This document shows positions 56,375-64,000 of a stretch of 64,000 bases of DNA, one piece after another; positions within the stretch are counted from its first letter, which is position 1, and every line of letters starts with the position of its first letter. The stretch spans positions 930,001-994,000 of the forward strand of contig NZ_CP010868.1 in the NCBI RefSeq assembly GCF_000875775.1, written 5' to 3'. Below the pieces are notes generated by a model that saw only the letters and a list, made by a program, of their open reading frames with translations, was not told the origin of the DNA and did no database searches. This DNA is from Nitrosopumilus piranensis. Lineage in GTDB: Archaea > Thermoproteota > Nitrososphaeria > Nitrososphaerales > Nitrosopumilaceae. The translations under genes were made by a program, and so were the position numbers.

Positions 56375-56920
56375 ATGGTACAGACATTTGAGGGCTTTGT
56401 AGGTCAAGTTTGGCAAGAATTCCCTCAACTAGCAGAATGGCATGATGATGATCCAAATTTACTTCAATTGTGGGATTTAGAGACCTTTATTGAGGCAGGT
56501 TATCATAACTTTCATGCTAGTCGAAAAGAATTGTATCATATTAGCAAATTAATTGAAAATTATGCAAAAGATAATGGGCAACCACTACTTGCAACTTTTG
56601 AAAAAATTGCCCGATACAAATTTGTTGAAAAGAGATACCAGAAGATGATTGAACAAATTCCAAAGATATGGGTTGTTGCAGATTATGGCAAAACCACTAT
56701 CAAAACACCTCCAAAAATTGATGTTATTAATTGTAAAGACACGCCACTATTTGATGTCTGGAGTGTCATTACCAGAGGTCCTTATGGGCCATTTGGTTTG
56801 ATTGCAGAAGAATATGAAGATGGAAAATTTAGAGGCTTCTTTACACTAAACTCCAATGTTTGCAGGCATGCTCTCAAAATTATGAGCAAAGCACTTGGCA
56901 AAAAATTTGACATTCAATAA
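56375..56920 (+). CDS. DICT-like sensory domain protein (paralog 1)
   Basis: The 181 residues are closely similar in layout to 57997-58572: RKELY-[HR]-[IL]-S-x-LIENYA, PLLATFE, R/KY-K-[FY]-VE, PK-[IV]-W-[VI]-[IV]-[AG], GPFGL-[IV]-AE, FRGFF. This pattern resembles the DICT domain, a sensory domain linked to light response in Pfam notes. No output domain is fused. ATG 56375 is leaderless-spaced. Ligand unknown. Confidence 0.7.
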   Translation: MVQTFEGFVGQVWQEFPQLAEWHDDDPNLLQLWDLETFIEAGYHNFHASRKELYHISKLIENYAKDNGQPLLATFEKIARYKFVEKRYQKMIEQIPKIWVVADYGKTTIKTPPKIDVINCKDTPLFDVWSVITRGPYGPFGLIAEEYEDGKFRGFFTLNSNVCRHALKIMSKALGKKFDIQ

Positions 56921-56943
56921 TTTTGTGATTTTTCTTTAATTTC

Positions 56944-57717
56944 TTAGGCCCACGCAACAATTTTTTGATCCTTATGGTACACTCCTAAAAACATACCTAA
57001 AGTGATTCTTGACGTATTACCTTGGATTTTTGTTACTTCGTGAAAATGATTTGGATTAATTATTACTAAATCTCCTTTATTCACACTTTTTAGTTTGCAG
57101 TAATTAGAGGATACAACTTTTGGTGAGTATCCAAAATCTATCTCTCTAAATTTTTCATCGCTTCTTTTCCATTGGTTCTCATAAATTATTACTTTGCCTC
57201 CAACTTCTGATTCCTGCAGATGTATGACACATGATAATTGGGAATCAATATTTGAAATACAAAATTCTTTTCCCTCGTATTTGATATTGTCTTTGTGAAT
57301 GGGTATGGCTTTCCCTTTTTTGTGAATTCTAATTATGTATGGCGAAAAACTTTCTTGTGATTGTTTTGCAAGAGAAATTGAAAATGTTGGAAATGCTTTT
57401 TTGAACATGGCGAAAACCTTGGAAGATGGATTTTCAACTTTAGTAAAAATTTGTTCAAATTGTTTTTGGGTTTTTTTAGCTTTTTCAAAATATTCATTTT
57501 TTTGTGTTATGTGGGACATTAAAAATGGGCCAATGTGCTCAAGTTTAGTTTTCTGAAAATGTGTTTTTTTAGCTTTTTCTATTTTTTTTATAATAAATTT
57601 ACATTGCTCTTTAGAATAAAAATTTCTAATTATTATAGCTGGGATTTTTTTGTTCAAAAGCAATTCTAAATCTAAATGATTTATGCTTTGGTTTTCTATT
57701 ACTAGTGGATTCCACAC
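56944..57717 (-). CDS. 2-oxoglutarate/Fe(II)-dependent oxygenase-like protein
   Basis: The 257 residues contain an H-x-D (PIHKDN, near 142) and a distal H (NPNHFHEV) followed by an Arg (SRITLG), the facial triad and 2-oxoglutarate-binding residue of this fold. The substrate is unknown; hydroxylation of a protein or small molecule is likely. Its start meets the end of the 57717-58004 gene, so it is third in that operon. Confidence 0.78.
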   Translation of the reverse strand: MWNPLVIENQSINHLDLELLLNKKIPAIIIRNFYSKEQCKFIIKKIEKAKKTHFQKTKLEHIGPFLMSHITQKNEYFEKAKKTQKQFEQIFTKVENPSSKVFAMFKKAFPTFSISLAKQSQESFSPYIIRIHKKGKAIPIHKDNIKYEGKEFCISNIDSQLSCVIHLQESEVGGKVIIYENQWKRSDEKFREIDFGYSPKVVSSNYCKLKSVNKGDLVIINPNHFHEVTKIQGNTSRITLGMFLGVYHKDQKIVAWA

Positions 57718-58004
57718 TAATATCCACCCACGCCTGAATGTGATACTTTGGATAAAAGAAACCCTGATTCATCCTTGCCCTCAATCTCACATTTTAGAAA
57801 TGCATCATTCGTACACTGTTTCAAAATTTCTTCATTCCACTCTGATTCACTATGTGGAAGTCCAGGAATGTCTGCCTGAATAATTTTAATTTTTTCAACA
57901 TCTAAGTAATTCTCTTTGTTTCCATTTTTTCTATGTGTCACATTAAGGATAAATGATGTAGGTGATAAAATATCCGATCCGTTTCCCCAAATAATGTCAG
58001 TCAT
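57717..58004 (-). CDS. Small hypothetical protein between DICT-like and oxygenase genes
   Basis: The 95 residues are soluble and not recognised (TSFILNVTHRKNGNKENYLD; QADIPGLPHSESEWNEEILK). Its 5' end overlaps the DICT-like gene by 8 bp and its 3' end meets the oxygenase gene, so all three are translationally linked. Confidence 0.6.
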   Translation of the reverse strand: MTDIIWGNGSDILSPTSFILNVTHRKNGNKENYLDVEKIKIIQADIPGLPHSESEWNEEILKQCTNDAFLKCEIEGKDESGFLLSKVSHSGVGGY

Positions 58005-58572
58005 TTTCTACAACTTTATGATCAAAATCAATTTTAGTTTTTAGGGATTTTTCTGTTATCTCAATTGCCTTGTTTATAATTGTGGGACTAATTGAGAAGA
58101 ATCCTCTGAACATGCCGTCTCCAATATCTTCTGCCACTAATCCAAACGGACCCTTATCTCCTTTTGTTAGTACCATCCAGATTTCTGTTAAGTTAGTTCC
58201 ATCACAGCTTATTACTTCTGCATTTTTTGGTGGCTGTGGGGCTAATGATGGATTATTAAAATTTCCAATAATCCATACCTTGGGTATATCTTTGACCAAT
58301 TCCATGTATCTGTCTTCAACATACTTGTATCTCTTAGATGTCTCAAATGTAGCTAGTAGTGGAACTTTGTATTTTGCTGCATAATTTTCAATAAGAATAC
58401 TAAGTCGATAAAGTTCTTTTCTACCTGCCTCAAATCTCACATATCCTGAATTGATGTAGTCCCTAAGATACCACAATACATTATGATCTGTAATGTCTGT
58501 AATTTTTACATCTAAAAGTTTTGGAAATTCACTAAAAAGTTCATCAATCATGCTTTTGTATTCCAACTTCAT
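57997..58572 (-). CDS. DICT-like sensory domain protein (paralog 2)
   Basis: The 191 residues are a paralog of 56375-56920, with RKELYRLSILIENYA, PLLATFETSKRYKYVE, PKVWIIGN and GPFGLVAEDIGDGMFRGFF conserved. It starts at ATG 58572 with leaderless spacing from a TATA box at 58593-58600, beneath two CACTAG-type sites. It heads a three-gene operon with an unknown protein and a 2OG oxygenase. Confidence 0.72.
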   Translation of the reverse strand: MKLEYKSMIDELFSEFPKLLDVKITDITDHNVLWYLRDYINSGYVRFEAGRKELYRLSILIENYAAKYKVPLLATFETSKRYKYVEDRYMELVKDIPKVWIIGNFNNPSLAPQPPKNAEVISCDGTNLTEIWMVLTKGDKGPFGLVAEDIGDGMFRGFFSISPTIINKAIEITEKSLKTKIDFDHKVVEND

Positions 58573-58592
58573 GACTTTATTTTGTTAAAATG

Positions 58593-58641
58593 ATATATAA
58601 CTAGTGACCACCAATTTTACTAGTGCTAACATTACCACTAG
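58593..58641. promoter_or_regulatory. Shared divergent CACTAG promoter cluster
   Basis: Minus-strand sites TTAGCACTAG (58620-58629) and TGGTCACTAG (58601-58610) serve the 58572 gene, with the former 19 bp from TTATATAT (58593-58600). The plus-strand site TTACCACTAG (58632-58641) is 19 bp from TTAAATAC (58661-58668) and serves the 58690 gene. Confidence 0.72.
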
Positions 58642-58689
58642 CATCTAATTTTATTACTAGTTAAATACCATTTTTGCACAAACTAGCTA

Positions 58690-58797
58690 TTGAAATTAAA
58701 GTTAACTAATTTTTGTAAAAATTGTGAGAATGAGTACTGTGATTGGTCATGTGATTACTGTTATGGGAAAACAGTTTTGAAAACCATTGAGAGATAA
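58690..58797 (+). CDS. Tiny Cys-rich zinc protein
   Basis: A 35-codon frame from TTG 58690 reads FCKNCENEYCDWSCDYCYGK, with six cysteines in CxxC...C...CxxC spacing. The TATA box at 58661 puts the transcript start at the TTG. It is followed after 2 bp by the FMN-binding gene, suggesting one operon. Confidence is moderate because of size and start codon. Confidence 0.6.
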   Translation: MKLKLTNFCKNCENEYCDWSCDYCYGKTVLKTIER

Positions 58798-58799
58798 AA

Positions 58800-59234
58800 T
58801 TGCAAAAATCTAATCCCTCAAAAATTGATTACATGCTTTCAGATACAAAAATCCCAATTAGACTTGCTTTCATCAAGCCTGATGGATTCCCAAACATACT
58901 TTCTTTATGGTATGAAGAAATTAATGGAAAAATTTTCTGCGCAACTCAAAAATCTGCCAAAATTGTTTCATATATTCAAAAAAACCCGTCCTGTGGATTT
59001 GAAATTGCTGCCGATAATCCTCCTTACAAGGGAGTACGTGGAAGTGGCACTGCTAGAATTTTAGAAAATAAAGGACAAGAAATTCTAAATATTTTAATGA
59101 AAAAGTATTTGGGAGAAAAGGAATCTACCTTGTCAAAATTTCTCAAAGAGCATTCTTCAAATGAAGTAGGAATTGAGATCACTCCTAGTAAAATTTTCAA
59201 TTATGACTACTCAAAACGAATGAGGGATGTATAA
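58800..59234 (+). CDS. FMN-binding split-barrel (pyridoxamine-phosphate-oxidase-like) protein
   Basis: The 144 residues have the split-barrel pattern of PNPOx-like proteins (PIRLAFIKPDGFPNILSLWY; KIFCATQKSAKIVSYIQKNP; GVRGSGTARIL). These bind FMN or F420 and often act as flavin reductases or sensors. The start is TTG 58800, in the operon with the Cys-rich gene. An F420-linked role is possible but not shown. Confidence 0.78.
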   Translation: MQKSNPSKIDYMLSDTKIPIRLAFIKPDGFPNILSLWYEEINGKIFCATQKSAKIVSYIQKNPSCGFEIAADNPPYKGVRGSGTARILENKGQEILNILMKKYLGEKESTLSKFLKEHSSNEVGIEITPSKIFNYDYSKRMRDV

Positions 59235-59237
59235 CAA

Positions 59238-59375
59238 ATGCAAGATGATAGATGTCCTACATGCGGTTCCAGAAATTATGGAATTCTTGAAATAAGAAGA
59301 GATTCAAAAAATAATCCTGCTGTGAAACGTCATTGTTATAACTGCAAAAAATTTTGGTATTCTGATTCTAACTGA
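59238..59375 (+). CDS. Small zinc-ribbon protein
   Basis: A 45-residue frame from ATG 59238 has CPTCGS and CYNCKK, with aromatic residues near the end (FWYSD). It lies 3 bp after the FMN-binding gene, so the operon continues. A minimal zinc ribbon. Confidence 0.62.
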   Translation: MQDDRCPTCGSRNYGILEIRRDSKNNPAVKRHCYNCKKFWYSDSN

Positions 59376-59418
59376 AGACGTGGGCATATCTTCTACCCAT
59401 ACCAGAAATTTTGATTAG

Positions 59419-59456
59419 TTGGCACTAGATTATAAAATTGTCCCTTGCTTATATTC
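59419..59456 (+). promoter_or_regulatory. CACTAG-box promoter of the 59485 gene
   Basis: TTGGCACTAG (59419-59428) is 20 bp upstream of TTATATTC (59449-59456). ATG 59485 follows with a GAGGAG ribosome site at about 59477, so this message has a short leader. Confidence 0.65.
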
Positions 59457-59484
59457 TAAAAACACAAAATTATAGTGAGGAGAA

Positions 59485-59799
59485 ATGCAAGAAACAACAT
59501 ACAAAAAAACACCACGGCTAAAATTCATGTTGATTTTGGCTGCAGCAACTTCAGTAATCCTAGTTTTTACACTAACTCCTTGGAATGTAGTTCCAACTCT
59601 AGTTACTGAGGATGTAGCCGTTATCGCCGTTACTGACTATGGCTGTGTTGGAGAATCTGTTTTGGGGCATTCTGTTGTTGTAGCAGATTGTGATGCAGGT
59701 GTTGGAGATATAATTTCTGCAACATTTTATGTTCCTGCAATGGAACAAAACGGGTACTATGATAGAATCGAGGATAAACTAGCAATGGTTAATCCTTAA
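59485..59799 (+). CDS. Single-pass membrane protein with conserved Cys pair (paralog)
   Basis: The 104 residues have one membrane segment (about 14-33) and an outer C...C-x-A-G-x-G-D domain. The same layout as 13325-13603 (C-V-[EG]-[TE]-S ... C-[ND] ... GD) makes them paralogs. The expected disulfide is outside the cell. Unlike its paralog it has the CACTAG promoter. Start ATG 59485 with GAGGAG upstream. Confidence 0.65.
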   Translation: MQETTYKKTPRLKFMLILAAATSVILVFTLTPWNVVPTLVTEDVAVIAVTDYGCVGESVLGHSVVVADCDAGVGDIISATFYVPAMEQNGYYDRIEDKLAMVNP

Positions 59800-59809
59800 T
59801 TTTTCTTTT

Positions 59810-61198
59810 TTAATTTTCAGCTTTGATGCTTTCTTTTTTCATCCAGATGGTCTTTCCTTTATGATCTATCAATTCTACATTCATCTCATTGAGCTTATCT
59901 CGAATTTTATCTGCTTCTTCGAATTGTTTTTCTTTTCTAAATTTTTCTCTACTTTCAATTATGTTGTCAATTTCCTGTTTCTTTTCTAAGGTCATTTCTG
60001 GGATGTTTAATCCCAAAATTTTTAACATTCTTTGAAATTCTGGCTTTATAATTTCTGCATCCTTCATTCCTAATTTCTCCTCAGCTGCCAATCTGTTTGT
60101 TTCTTTGACTAGTTGGAAAAATGCTGATAATGCTAAATGAGTGTTAAAGTCATCTTCTAACGCATCATTGAATTCTGAGGTTAGTTTGCTAATTACAGGT
60201 AGAATATTTTCATTATTTTGACTATTTGCATGAATCAGTTCATAGTAACATGTTTCAGCTTGTCTCCATTTAGTGAAATTTTCTTTTAGTAATTCTTCAG
60301 AGTAATCGATAGGCTTTGAGTAATGTCCTGAAAGGCAGAACAATCTGATGATATTTGGACCCCAATTCCCTAAAACATGCTTAATTGACTTTATGTTTCC
60401 AACTGACTTTGACATTTTTTCACCATCTATTGTAACCATTCCAACATGCATCCAAATTTTTGCAAATTGAGCGCCTGTACATGATTCAGATTGTGCAATC
60501 TCATTTTCATGATGAGGAAATATCAGATCTCTTCCTCCCCCATGAATGTCAAAATTTTCTCCAAGGTATTTTACACTCATCGCTGAGCATTCAATATGCC
60601 ATCCCGGTCTTCCCTGACCCCATGGACTCTCCCATACTGGTTTTGTATCTGAAAATTTCCACACTGCAAAATCAAGTGGATTATTTTTTGCCTCATCTAC
60701 CTCGATTCTTGCCCCTGATTGCAGTTCTTCAATTTTCTTTTTTGATAATTTGCCATACTCTGGAAATTTTGATACTGCAAAGTAAACCCCGTTCTTTGAT
60801 ACATATGCAATTTGTTTTTTGATTAATTTTTCAATGAATTGTATGATATCTTCTATGTGTTCTGTTGCCCTTGGATAGTTTGTTGCATGCTCTACATTTA
60901 ACCCATCAAAATCTTTGAAATAATTTTCAATGTACGTTGTACTAATTGCCTCTGCAGTCGTGTTTTCAGCTTGTGCCCGATTAATTATTTTATCATCAAC
61001 ATCTGTAAAATTTTGTATAAACTCTATCTCAATTCCTTTGTCTTCCAAATATCTTCTTAAAACATCAAAAACTATGATTGTTCTTGCATGACCAATATGT
61101 GATTCATCATATACTGTTACGCCACAAAGGTAAATTTTGACCTTTTTTGAAATATCTAATTCTTGTTCTTTATTTGATAGTGTGTCTTGCAGTTTCAT
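59810..61198 (-). CDS. cysS: Cysteinyl-tRNA synthetase
   Basis: The class I synthetase charges tRNA-Cys. HIGH reads HIGHA near residue 37 and KMSKS is present near 265, with the Cys-binding CGVTVYDESHIGH and zinc-site residues. The 462 residues are normal. It is followed by nadE 2 bp downstream on the same strand in transcription order nadE then cysS. Confidence 0.96.
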   Translation of the reverse strand: MKLQDTLSNKEQELDISKKVKIYLCGVTVYDESHIGHARTIIVFDVLRRYLEDKGIEIEFIQNFTDVDDKIINRAQAENTTAEAISTTYIENYFKDFDGLNVEHATNYPRATEHIEDIIQFIEKLIKKQIAYVSKNGVYFAVSKFPEYGKLSKKKIEELQSGARIEVDEAKNNPLDFAVWKFSDTKPVWESPWGQGRPGWHIECSAMSVKYLGENFDIHGGGRDLIFPHHENEIAQSESCTGAQFAKIWMHVGMVTIDGEKMSKSVGNIKSIKHVLGNWGPNIIRLFCLSGHYSKPIDYSEELLKENFTKWRQAETCYYELIHANSQNNENILPVISKLTSEFNDALEDDFNTHLALSAFFQLVKETNRLAAEEKLGMKDAEIIKPEFQRMLKILGLNIPEMTLEKKQEIDNIIESREKFRKEKQFEEADKIRDKLNEMNVELIDHKGKTIWMKKESIKAEN

Positions 61199-61200
61199 AA

Positions 61201-61992
61201 TTATTCTCTATTTGGCTTTTGAGCAGGCAATCTTTTATGTTCACTGTTTTTGTTTAGTTCCTGGATTTTCAATATTGTTGAATTGTCAATCTGTGTGAGT
61301 TTTTGAGTTTCATCTACAGATAGTTTTTTCTCAAATAGACAATAAAGAATGGAATCTACTTCTTCATATGATACTCCTAGTTCATTTTCTGCCTCATGAT
61401 CTTTCCACAAGTGGGGGCTGCTCTTTTTTGAAATTATATTTTCTGGAACTCCCAAATATTTTGCAATCTCTCTGACTTGTAGTTTGTATAGTGAAATTAT
61501 TGGAGTAATGTCTGATGCCCCATCTCCAAATTTTGTGAAATATCCAATTAGGTATTCACTTTTGTCACTTGACCCAAGTACGAGATAATTTTTGGCGTTT
61601 GCATAGTAGTACAAAATGTTTGTTCTAATTCTTGCTCGAAGATTGCCCTTTGCCCTTTCATTTGGTTCCAAATACATTGAATATTCGTTAACTATTGGTT
61701 TAATGTCGATTAGTTTGTATTGTATTCCAGTAAGTGAAATCATCTTTAGTGCATCTTCTGTTTCAGTTTTTGGAGTAATTGATGTGTCTGGCATTACTAT
61801 TGCCAGTGTTTTTTCTTTGAGTTTTCTTTTGCAAATGTATGCCAAAACTGCAGAATCTACTCCACCACTTAATCCAAGAATTAGCCCTTCTACTTTATTT
61901 TCCTCAATTTGCTCATCTAGAAAACTTTCAATTGTATTGGTAACGGCAGCATAATCCTGATTTTTTATCTCATTAATAATTTCCTGATTCAA
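61201..61992 (-). CDS. nadE: NH3-dependent NAD synthetase
   Basis: The last NAD synthesis step, using ammonia. The ATP-pyrophosphatase loop is SGGVDS (42-47), and 263 residues without a glutaminase domain is the ammonia-dependent type. It starts at TTG 61992. It precedes cysS by 2 bp in transcription, probably coupled. Confidence 0.93.
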   Translation of the reverse strand: MNQEIINEIKNQDYAAVTNTIESFLDEQIEENKVEGLILGLSGGVDSAVLAYICKRKLKEKTLAIVMPDTSITPKTETEDALKMISLTGIQYKLIDIKPIVNEYSMYLEPNERAKGNLRARIRTNILYYYANAKNYLVLGSSDKSEYLIGYFTKFGDGASDITPIISLYKLQVREIAKYLGVPENIISKKSSPHLWKDHEAENELGVSYEEVDSILYCLFEKKLSVDETQKLTQIDNSTILKIQELNKNSEHKRLPAQKPNRE

Positions 61993-62038
61993 TGAATCGT
62001 TTGTAAAAACTGAGAATAAAAATCGTGCCTAAAAATTT

Positions 62039-62341
62039 CTAAATGTCTACGTAGATTCCATCGTCTCTTGCCTCAACAGGATACGTCTCTAATTTGACAT
62101 CTTTGAGATAGTCAGTCAGTTCTCCTGTTTTGATGTTGTAGTGCCAGAAATGAAGTGGGCATTCAACGATGTCTCCTTCAAGCTTGCCTGGTGCAATTGA
62201 ACCATCTTGATGAACACATAGATCATCCATTGCGTGATATCCATCTTGATTAAAAATTGCAATCTGCTTTCCATCAATTTTGAAGGCTTTGCCTTTTCCT
62301 GAATCAATATCTCCTTTTTCTGCAATTTTCTTCCAAGTCAA
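62039..62341 (-). CDS. Rieske [2Fe-2S] ferredoxin
   Basis: The Rieske ligands are C-V-H (near residues 42-44) and C-P-L-H (near 60-63), separated by 16 residues, in a 100-residue soluble protein like NirD or dioxygenase ferredoxins. It transfers electrons to an unknown oxygenase or reductase; no partner is adjacent. ATG 62341 start. Confidence 0.88.
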   Translation of the reverse strand: MTWKKIAEKGDIDSGKGKAFKIDGKQIAIFNQDGYHAMDDLCVHQDGSIAPGKLEGDIVECPLHFWHYNIKTGELTDYLKDVKLETYPVEARDDGIYVDI

Positions 62342-62416
62342 TGATTTTCTGATAATTTTGTCATTTATTTACATTCGCATGATAAGATTTTATATCTCCA
62401 AAAGTGGGATTGTCTT

Positions 62417-63658
62417 ATGAGTAAAGTAAAGTCTAGTCCAAAACTGATCAAAGAAGGAAAACTATCTTATGAATGGGCAAGATCTCATATGCAAATTTTA
62501 GATAATACAATTAACAGATTAAAAAAATCAAAACCTCTCAAAGGCATTACTCTTGGATTCTGTCTTCATATTACAAAAGAGACTTCGGTGCTTTTAATGG
62601 GCGCAAAAGAACTTGGTGCAAACGTTGCATGCTGTGGTGGAAATCCTCTTACAACACAAGATAACGTTGCAGCATTTTTAGCCTCTCAAGGAATTCATGT
62701 CTATGCATGGAATGGGCAATCTGTTAAAGATTATGATTGGTGCATTGATCAAGTTCTAAAACACAAACCAACAATTCTTACTGATGATGGCGCTGACATG
62801 AACATCAAGGCTCACTTTGACAAGCGATTTAAGAACATGAAAATTTTAGGTGCAACTGAAGAGACAACTGCTGGTGTTACAAGAATCAGAGCAGTTGAGA
62901 ATCAAGGAAAGTTACGTTACCCTGTAATCTTGGTAAATGAGGCATATACAAAACATATGTTTGATAATCGATATGGCACTGGTCAAAGTACAATTGATGG
63001 ATACCTTCGTGCCATGAATTTACTTATGGCATCAAAACGTGTTGTAGTTGTAGGATATGGTTGGGTTGGACGCGGTGTTGCATCAAGATCCCATGGAATG
63101 GGCTCCAAAGTAATTGTCACAGAGATTGATCCTATAAAAGCACTTGAAGCACATATGGATGGATTTGAGGTAATGCCAATGTCACAAGCTGCCAAGATTG
63201 GTGATATCTTTATCACCTGTACTGGAATGACTAGTGTAATTAGAAAAGAACACATTCTAAATATGAAAGATGGTGCAATTATGGGAAATGTTGGCCACTT
63301 TGATGTAGAAATTGATAGTGAATTTTTGTTAAAGAAATCAAAATCTGTTAAAGAAGTAAGACCCTCGCTTGATGAATGTGTTTTGAAAAACGGAAAGAAA
63401 GTCTATCTGATTGGGCAAGGCCGTCTTGCAAACCTGGTTGCTGCAGAAGGACATCCTCCAGAAGTAATGGCCCAATCATTTTCAAATCAGATTTTATCTG
63501 TGATGTACATCCTCAAAAATCACAAAAAGATGGAAAACAAAATAATCAATGTTCCGCAAGAAATTGATACCCAAGTTGCAGTTGATGCACTAAAGGCCAT
63601 GGATGTAAAAATCGATAAACTTACTCCTGAGCAAGTAAAATATGCAAACAGCTGGTAA
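62417..63658 (+). CDS. ahcY: S-adenosylhomocysteinase
   Basis: This enzyme splits S-adenosylhomocysteine to adenosine and homocysteine, removing product inhibition of methyltransferases. The NAD-binding GYGWVGRGVASR (about residues 217-228) and the DDGADM and EETTAGVTRI segments are typical. 413 residues is normal for archaea. It precedes metG, also in methionine metabolism, by 37 bp. Confidence 0.95.
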   Translation: MSKVKSSPKLIKEGKLSYEWARSHMQILDNTINRLKKSKPLKGITLGFCLHITKETSVLLMGAKELGANVACCGGNPLTTQDNVAAFLASQGIHVYAWNGQSVKDYDWCIDQVLKHKPTILTDDGADMNIKAHFDKRFKNMKILGATEETTAGVTRIRAVENQGKLRYPVILVNEAYTKHMFDNRYGTGQSTIDGYLRAMNLLMASKRVVVVGYGWVGRGVASRSHGMGSKVIVTEIDPIKALEAHMDGFEVMPMSQAAKIGDIFITCTGMTSVIRKEHILNMKDGAIMGNVGHFDVEIDSEFLLKKSKSVKEVRPSLDECVLKNGKKVYLIGQGRLANLVAAEGHPPEVMAQSFSNQILSVMYILKNHKKMENKIINVPQEIDTQVAVDALKAMDVKIDKLTPEQVKYANSW

Positions 63659-63695
63659 AACTTCTTAACCCCATCACTGCTTTTGAGAATATCTG

Positions 63696-64000
63696 ATGAA
63701 CAAGAGAGCTATCATTACTAGTGCATTACCTTATGCAAATGGTGAAATTCACCTAGGGCATGTTGCATCTACATATTTGCCTGCAGATGTCACAACTAGA
63801 TTTCTAAAACAAAATGGCGTAGAAGCATACTATGTTTGTGCATCTGATGATTTTGGTACTCCGATTCTAATTCAATCTGAAAAGGAAGGAAAAACTCCTG
63901 CAGAATATGTTGCACATTGGAATAAACGTGATTATGAAGATTTTAGTGCATTCAATATCAATTTTGATTATTTTTACAAAACTAGTTCTCCTGAAAATAT
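63696..64000 (+). CDS. metG: Methionyl-tRNA synthetase (partial, 3' end outside the window)
   Basis: The first 101 codons read MNKRAIITSALPYANGEIHL then GHVAST, which is the class I HIGH-type signature of methionyl-tRNA synthetase, with a YYVCASDDFGTPI block. The gene continues past base 64000, so length and C-terminal domain cannot be judged. It follows ahcY by 37 bp. Confidence 0.93.
   Translation, partial: MNKRAIITSALPYANGEIHLGHVASTYLPADVTTRFLKQNGVEAYYVCASDDFGTPILIQSEKEGKTPAEYVAHWNKRDYEDFSAFNINFDYFYKTSSPEN

Overview
The window is a chromosomal piece of an ammonia-oxidising archaeon of the Nitrososphaerota (Thaumarchaeota), most like marine Nitrosopumilus. The evidence is AT-rich DNA, archaeal 16S and 23S rRNA, archaeal information genes (EF-1A, uS10, Rpo12, two TFBs, ATP-dependent DNA ligase, EndA), bifunctional FBP aldolase/phosphatase, a 3-hydroxyacyl-CoA dehydrogenase of the type used in the 3HP/4HB carbon cycle, a DnaJ-ferredoxin fusion typical of the phylum, and a class III polyhydroxyalkanoate (PHA) cluster. 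Many genes have a TATA-like box about 26 bp before the start codon, so leaderless transcripts look common.

Layout. 0-19.4 kb: housekeeping genes (tandem SDR protein, tRNA endonuclease, DUF47 protein, DNA ligase, FBP aldolase/phosphatase, EF-1A/uS10/Rpo12, radical SAM, 3-hydroxyacyl-CoA dehydrogenase, HIT, DnaJ-Fer, cupins, TPR, GSA-like aminotransferase) with several very small zinc-finger genes. 19.4-24.4 kb: one 16S-23S rRNA operon with both processing stems, no spacer tRNA and no linked 5S. 24.4-27.4 kb: a looser region with two decayed genes, an RDD membrane protein and a methyltransferase. 27.4-33.7 kb: secreted WW-module protein, MsrA, and the PHA cluster (hydrolase, AbrB-phasin fusion, phasin, PhaC, PhaE) flanked by roadblock-like proteins. 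33.7-41.5 kb: two different TFBs, a secreted matrixin-like protease, BirA, a YchF-type GTPase. 41.5-59.8 kb: the most interesting part, described next. 59.8-64 kb: cysS, nadE, a Rieske ferredoxin, ahcY and the start of metG.

Main discovery. Between 41.5 and 59.5 kb most transcription units have the same 10-bp element, TT(A/G)(G/C)CACTA(G/T), usually 18-20 bp upstream of a TATA-like box, with the start codon about 26 bp after the box. I did not find this arrangement in the promoters before 41 kb or after 60 kb. The genes behind it include a CarH-like B12-binding protein with the Wx9EH photosensor motif, a DNA photolyase, two DICT-like proteins, a CrtI-like flavoprotein, an NAD-epimerase, roadblock-like proteins and an operon with an aberrant TFB. 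The set resembles bacterial LitR/CarH light regulons. I propose a light or photo-oxidative-stress regulon in an ammonia-oxidising archaeon. The element and its spacing are read directly from the sequence; the light role is inference.

No tRNA gene, 5S rRNA, CRISPR array or insertion sequence was recognised.
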